A stretch of DNA of 27,178 nt. Origin: JAAFIP01 sp043718065. Lineage in GTDB: Bacteria; Pseudomonadota; Gammaproteobacteria; Burkholderiales; Burkholderiaceae_C. The notes under the pieces are model-generated. The model had not been told where the DNA came from and did not search any database. It worked only from the letters and a program-made list of their open reading frames with translations. The stretch spans positions 1 through 27,178 of the forward strand of contig JAYSWJ010000164.1 in NCBI GenBank assembly GCA_043718065.1. The letters are read 5' to 3'. The translations under genes were made by a program, and so were the position numbers. Positions 23,699 through 27,178 of this stretch are shown in pieces. Each line of letters opens with the position of its first letter. Position 1 is the first letter of the stretch.

Positions 23699-24526
23699 TT
23701 AGCGAAAATAACGCGGATATGCGCTGTGCTGGCCGCGGTAGCCACCGTGGCCATAGTTGCCCGAGCGAATCACAAACGACGCACCAAACGCAGGGCGTGG
23801 ATAGTACTGGGGGTAGTAGTAGCCAGGTGCAACCACCACGGGCGCCACTACAAAAAATGGATCGGCCTGCGGCTGAAATATAGGCTGATAGGGCGATTGC
23901 GACACCAGCACTACATTACCACTCTGTGCAGGTGCAGCATCTGCAATAACTGCACCAGAATCAATTTGCGGAATCACGCGTGGTGCAGTTTGTGCAGCCG
24001 GTGCGGGCATCACCTGCCCCACGGGTGCCACTTGCAGTTGAATAGTAGGGCCCGGGTCTTGCGGCATTTGCACGCTGTACTGCTTGCCTGCGTATTCGTA
24101 GACCACTTGGTAACCTGTGGTGCGGTTTTCTATAAAGTTTTGGGTACTGCAGCGGTTTACCGTTTGCTGGCTGGTGGTGACTTGCCCAGGGCTGCCGCCT
24201 TCAACTCTGTCACCGACAAAAGCGCCACCTATGACGCCCAAGATGGTGGCCAACGCGCGGCCACTGCCTTGGCCTACAGAATTACCCACAGCGCCACCCG
24301 CTACAGCGCCTATCACCGCGCCTGCACCCGATTTGGTAGCTGGCATTTGGTTTTGCACCTGCACTACCTCTTGCGCGCACACTTGGCGCGGCGTGTTGAC
24401 CTGGCTGATGAGCGCTGTGCTGGAGATTACGCGGCCCACATCTTGGGCTGATGCAGGCGCAGCAAGCCAAAACGCAGTGGCACCCAAAAGCAGGGTAGCG
24501 GATGTAGACAATGTAGAACGGCGCAT
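23699..24526 (-). CDS. Exported glycine-zipper (17-kDa antigen-like) protein
   Basis: A 275-aa exported protein. The signal peptide is about residues 1-27 (ATLLLGATAFWLAAPASA). A glycine-zipper 2TM segment follows (about residues 65-105, IGAVAGGAVGNSVGQGSG and GVIGGAFVGDRV), as in Rickettsia 17-kDa-antigen/SlyB-like envelope proteins. The tail is rich in Pro, Gln, Tyr, Gly and His. There is no lipobox cysteine. ATG 24526 is chosen because AAGGTGG precedes it and the signal peptide then starts correctly. Its stop lies 17 bases from the convergent pgaD stop. The likely role is in envelope integrity; no direct functional evidence. Confidence 0.82.
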   Translation of the reverse strand: MRRSTLSTSATLLLGATAFWLAAPASAQDVGRVISSTALISQVNTPRQVCAQEVVQVQNQMPATKSGAGAVIGAVAGGAVGNSVGQGSGRALATILGVIGGAFVGDRVEGGSPGQVTTSQQTVNRCSTQNFIENRTTGYQVVYEYAGKQYSVQMPQDPGPTIQLQVAPVGQVMPAPAAQTAPRVIPQIDSGAVIADAAPAQSGNVVLVSQSPYQPIFQPQADPFFVVAPVVVAPGYYYPQYYPRPAFGASFVIRSGNYGHGGYRGQHSAYPRYFR

Positions 24527-24697
24527 AAAACCACCTTGGATAAAAATATGGGGCGTGTTTACCTGTAACGCGGCATGCAAGCCATTGGTAGACTGCTACA
24601 ACCCTTACAGGTTCAAAAATCTTTGCCCAAACCTAATTTACTGCGATTAGCGGTGCAAGGGAAGCTGGCAATTGCGTTTTACATCTTCACGCCTTGC

Positions 24698-25996
24698 TTA
24701 AACCGCAGCCTTTACAGCCCGAATGCGGTCTAAACGCCGCCCTTCTAGCGCTGTTACCTCAAACTGCCAGCCGCCGCAGTCGATAGTGTCGCCCTGCTGA
24801 GGCATTTCGCCCGATACGGCCATCAGCAGGCCTGCTAACGTGTTGTAACGATTCTTGTCCTCTTCGGGCAGATCGTCGCCAATTTGCAGGCGCGATTTCA
24901 GCTCGGCTATCGGCATCAGGCCGTCTAGCAGCCAGCTACCGTCGGGCTGGTGATTAGCCCACGCGTCGGCAGCGGCTTGCGGTTTAAGCTCGCCTGTAAT
25001 GGCTTCTAGCAGGTCGCGCGGGGTGAGCAGGCCCTGCACTACGCCGTATTCGTCCACCACAAACACCATGCGCGCCGACTGGGCACGAAACTGCTCTAGC
25101 AGCTCCATGCCGCTCAATGTTTCGGGGATAAATATGGCTGGGCTGGCCAAGCTGTCCAGCGTGTGCGCGCTGTCAGACCGCAGCATGCGCGCCGTGCTAA
25201 CCAGGCCAATGACATCGTCCAGCCCGCCCCGGCACACCGCAAACCAGCTGTGCGATGTTTTGATACTTTTGTCTGTAGTGCCACCGGCTTTTTCTAAACC
25301 TTGCGCTACCGTTAGATCAGCATCTAGCCACACAATATCGCTGCGCGGAACCATGATAGAGGTGAGCGGCCGGTCGTCTAGGTGGAACAGGTTTTGCACC
25401 ATTTGCCGCTCGTGCGCCTCGATCACGCCTGCGTCTAGGCCCTCGTCCAGGCTGGCAGATATTTCGGCCTCGGTCATGGCGCGGGCGTTGTTGGTATTGA
25501 TGCGCAGCAGCTTGAGCACGCCTTGGGTGCACATGGTGAGCAGCTTGACAAACGGGTTGGCCACCTTGGCCAGCCACGTCATGGGCCGCGCCATCACGCG
25601 GGCTACGGCCTCGGGGTATAGCAGCCCAATGCGTTTGGGCACCAGCTCGCCAAAAATCAGCGTGATAAAAGTAATAGTGGCCACCACAATGGTGGTGGCA
25701 GTGGGCGCTGCAAATTTAGCGGTCAAGCCCACGTTTTGTAAAAATTGCGCCACGCCATCGCTAAAAGCCGCCTCGCCCACAATACCGTTGAGCATGCCTA
25801 TCGAAGTAATGCCTACCTGCACGGTAGACAGCATTTGTGTGGGGTTTTCGTTCAGCTCTAGCGCCGCTTGGGCACCCGGGTCGCCGCCTTCGGCCATGGC
25901 CATCAGGCGCGTTTTGCGGCTAGCGGTTAGCGCCATCTCGCTCATGGCAAAAGCCCCGTTAATCAGGGTGAGCAGCGCAATCAGGATAAAGTCCAT
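24698..25996 (-). CDS. CorC/HlyC-family membrane protein (DUF21 + CBS pair)
   Basis: A 432-aa inner-membrane protein of the UPF0053/hemolysin-like family. The N-terminal DUF21 domain has hydrophobic helices (from MDFILIALLTLINGAFAMSE) and the segment SRKTRLMAMAEGGDPGAQAAL. A CBS pair (about residues 200-330) includes IMVPRSDIVWLD and MVFVVDEYGVVQGLLTPRDL. A C-terminal CorC/HlyC transporter-associated domain ends the protein (WQFEVTALEGRRLDRIRAV). Relatives are linked to magnesium/cobalt efflux. The start at 25996 gives the usual family N-terminus; an extension to 26083 would run into apaH. It diverges from apaH by only 24 bases. Confidence 0.9.
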   Translation of the reverse strand: MDFILIALLTLINGAFAMSEMALTASRKTRLMAMAEGGDPGAQAALELNENPTQMLSTVQVGITSIGMLNGIVGEAAFSDGVAQFLQNVGLTAKFAAPTATTIVVATITFITLIFGELVPKRIGLLYPEAVARVMARPMTWLAKVANPFVKLLTMCTQGVLKLLRINTNNARAMTEAEISASLDEGLDAGVIEAHERQMVQNLFHLDDRPLTSIMVPRSDIVWLDADLTVAQGLEKAGGTTDKSIKTSHSWFAVCRGGLDDVIGLVSTARMLRSDSAHTLDSLASPAIFIPETLSGMELLEQFRAQSARMVFVVDEYGVVQGLLTPRDLLEAITGELKPQAAADAWANHQPDGSWLLDGLMPIAELKSRLQIGDDLPEEDKNRYNTLAGLLMAVSGEMPQQGDTIDCGGWQFEVTALEGRRLDRIRAVKAAV

Positions 25997-26020
25997 AGTT
26001 CCGAAATAAAGACGTACAAG

Positions 26021-26845
26021 ATGAGACTGTATCTGATTGGCGATGTGCAGGGCTGCCACAACGCTTTGCAGCAGCTTTTGCAAAAAATTGATTTCTCGCC
26101 CAGCCGCGACAAACTAGTGCTGCTGGGCGACCTGGTCAACCGCGGCCCCGACTCGCTGGGCGTGCTGCGCACCCTGCACCAGCTAGGCAACGCCACCCAG
26201 TGCGTGCTGGGCAACCACGACCTGCACGCACTGGCCGTAGTGGCTGGCGTGCGCCCCGCACACCGCAGCGATACATTGGCCAGCCTTCTGGCCGCGCCCG
26301 ATGCACCCGCCCTGTTGCACTGGCTGCGCCACCGGCCACTGGCAGCCCAACAAGACGGCTTTTTGATGGTGCACGCAGGCGTGCTGCCCCAGTGGACAGC
26401 GGCAGACACACTGGCGCACGCCGCCCAAGTGTGTAGCGCGCTGCAGCTGCCAGACTATGCAGATTTTTTGCGCAATGTGTATGGCAATACCCCCGCACGA
26501 TGGGCCGACGATTTAGCAGGCGCAGACCGCCTGCGCGTCATCGTCAACGCCTTAACCCGGCTGCGCTTTTGCACCGCCGACGGTGTCATGGAATTCGCCA
26601 CCAAAGAAGCTGCTGGTGCCACACCAGCAGGCTGCATGCCATGGTTCGACGTGCCAGGACGTTTAACGCAAGACATGCGCGTAGCCTTTGGCCACTGGTC
26701 CACCCTAGGCTTAGTCAACCGACCCGATGTGTTGGCACTAGACACCGGCTGCGTATGGGGCGGCTGCCTGTCAGCCATGCGGGTAGACGGCGGGCGGCGT
26801 GAGCTGGTTCAAGTGCAGTGTGCGCAGGCGCAGAAGCCCGGATGA
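26021..26845 (+). CDS. apaH: Symmetrical diadenosine tetraphosphatase
   Basis: A 274-aa metallophosphatase that splits Ap4A into two ADP, lowering alarmone and non-canonical cap levels. The phosphoesterase motifs are intact: GDVQGC at 7-12, GDLVNRGPDS at 36-45, GNHD at 64-67, and LMVHAGVLPQW and FGHWSTLG further on. Length matches E. coli ApaH (280 aa). ATG 26021 has only a weak purine-rich site upstream. The promoter must overlap the start of the divergent CorC-type gene, given the 24-base spacer. Confidence 0.95.
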   Translation: MRLYLIGDVQGCHNALQQLLQKIDFSPSRDKLVLLGDLVNRGPDSLGVLRTLHQLGNATQCVLGNHDLHALAVVAGVRPAHRSDTLASLLAAPDAPALLHWLRHRPLAAQQDGFLMVHAGVLPQWTAADTLAHAAQVCSALQLPDYADFLRNVYGNTPARWADDLAGADRLRVIVNALTRLRFCTADGVMEFATKEAAGATPAGCMPWFDVPGRLTQDMRVAFGHWSTLGLVNRPDVLALDTGCVWGGCLSAMRVDGGRRELVQVQCAQAQKPG

Positions 26846-26857
26846 GACGCCTCTAAT

Positions 26858-26914
26858 TACTATTAATTTCATAGCTGCTTGAGCAGGTAATACGGCCTGA
26901 ACGGCCTAAAACAT
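26858..26914 (-). repeat. Dispersed palindromic repeat, copy D
   Basis: On the minus strand this copy carries the core CCTGCTCAAGCAGCTAT (plus coordinates 26871-26887) followed by ATAGTA, preceded by TTTTAGGC-type sequence. It lies just after apaH and could serve as its transcript-end hairpin. Confidence 0.78.
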
Positions 26915-27002
26915 ATAAATTTATCTACACAGAAGCTACCAGCGTTGCACATAGAACATTGGTGCACAGTCGCTAGTAGGATGTGCTGAGATTTTTACGC
27001 GT

Positions 27003-27050
27003 TTTAGGGCTTTGAAGCCGCAAAACCTGCTCAACCAGCTATTTTATTCA
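27003..27050 (+). repeat. Dispersed palindromic repeat, copy C
   Basis: The core CCTGCTCAACCAGCTAT (27026-27042) differs by one base from copies A, B and D and is followed by ATAGCG. It is preceded by TTTTAGGGCTTTGAAGCCG. It is inverted relative to copy D, with about 50 bases of recognisable similarity between them. Confidence 0.75.
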
Positions 27051-27178
27051 TAGCGTAGCGATCGAATAAGCAGAAGTTGGGATGCTCTACGTGCAGGATT
27101 TAAATGTGATCCAACCCATTTATTCCACACCTATTTATTTTTGACCCTGCTTACAGTCCTGATGTTATTTGTGGGACG

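Larger units (their letters stand above)
26846..27178. other. Repeat-bearing non-coding tail of the window
   Basis: No convincing gene in these 333 bases on either strand. The stretch contains two palindromic-repeat copies in opposite orientation, about 130 bases apart, and an AT-rich end. Near the window edge, TTTTTGACCCTG (about 27138-27149) could belong to a further repeat continuing outside. Confidence 0.6.

Noticed and set aside
23726..24451. 241-aa plus-strand ORF opposite the glycine-zipper gene
   Set aside because: His/Arg/Cys-rich antisense reading of repetitive Gly codons; no signal of a real protein.
24999..26009. 336-aa plus-strand ORF opposite the CorC-type gene
   Set aside because: It is a shadow of a well-supported minus-strand gene; the composition is Ser/Arg-rich with no domain.

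Overview
The window looks like a chromosomal segment of a betaproteobacterium, most likely Burkholderiales and probably Comamonadaceae. This rests on the housekeeping genes (metY-type O-acetylhomoserine sulfhydrylase, pepN, class I fbp, apaH, a CorC/HlyC-type protein), moderate GC content, and dispersed copies of a short palindromic repeat with core CTGCTCAAGCAGCTAT, which resembles intergenic repeats I associate with that family. The species cannot be fixed from sequence alone.

Layout. 142-3437: a CBS-pair protein (minus strand) diverging from a metY / isochorismatase-like / alpha-beta hydrolase cluster. 3611-5370: a decayed hybrid sensor histidine kinase with two in-frame stops and a frame-changing deletion. 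5412-8829: HAD phosphatase overlapping pepN. 8830-9144: a long imperfect inverted repeat and 27-bp tandem repeats. 9145-10158: fbp. 10307-10382: tRNA-Thr(CGU).

10360-15995: a compact (about 5.6 kb) putative integrative mobilizable element inserted in the 3' end of the tRNA-Thr. It carries a P4-type tyrosine integrase, a HigA-type regulator without a toxin, an AT-rich 423-aa protein of unknown function behind a structured leader, an AlpA-type regulator, a winged-helix-like small protein, a MobV/Pre-type relaxase, and a small exported protein. A near-copy of the tRNA 3' end marks the far junction. Repeated TTGGTA-type motifs near both ends look like integrase/excisionase binding sites. No coupling protein or conjugation pore genes are present, so transfer would need a helper element.

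16201-23681: a pgaABCD poly-N-acetylglucosamine biofilm locus. PgaC/PgaD polymerise PNAG, PgaB de-N-acetylates it in the periplasm and PgaA exports it through an outer-membrane barrel. Unusually, the locus is preceded by a separate gene that duplicates only the signal peptide and TPR N-terminal part of PgaA, with its own ribosome binding site. PgaB also lacks the usual lipobox cysteine.

23699-26845: an exported glycine-zipper protein, a CorC/HlyC-type membrane protein (both minus strand) and apaH. The last 333 bases hold no convincing gene but contain two inverted copies of the palindromic repeat. A third copy lies downstream of fbp, and a fourth is embedded in frame in the alpha/beta hydrolase gene.
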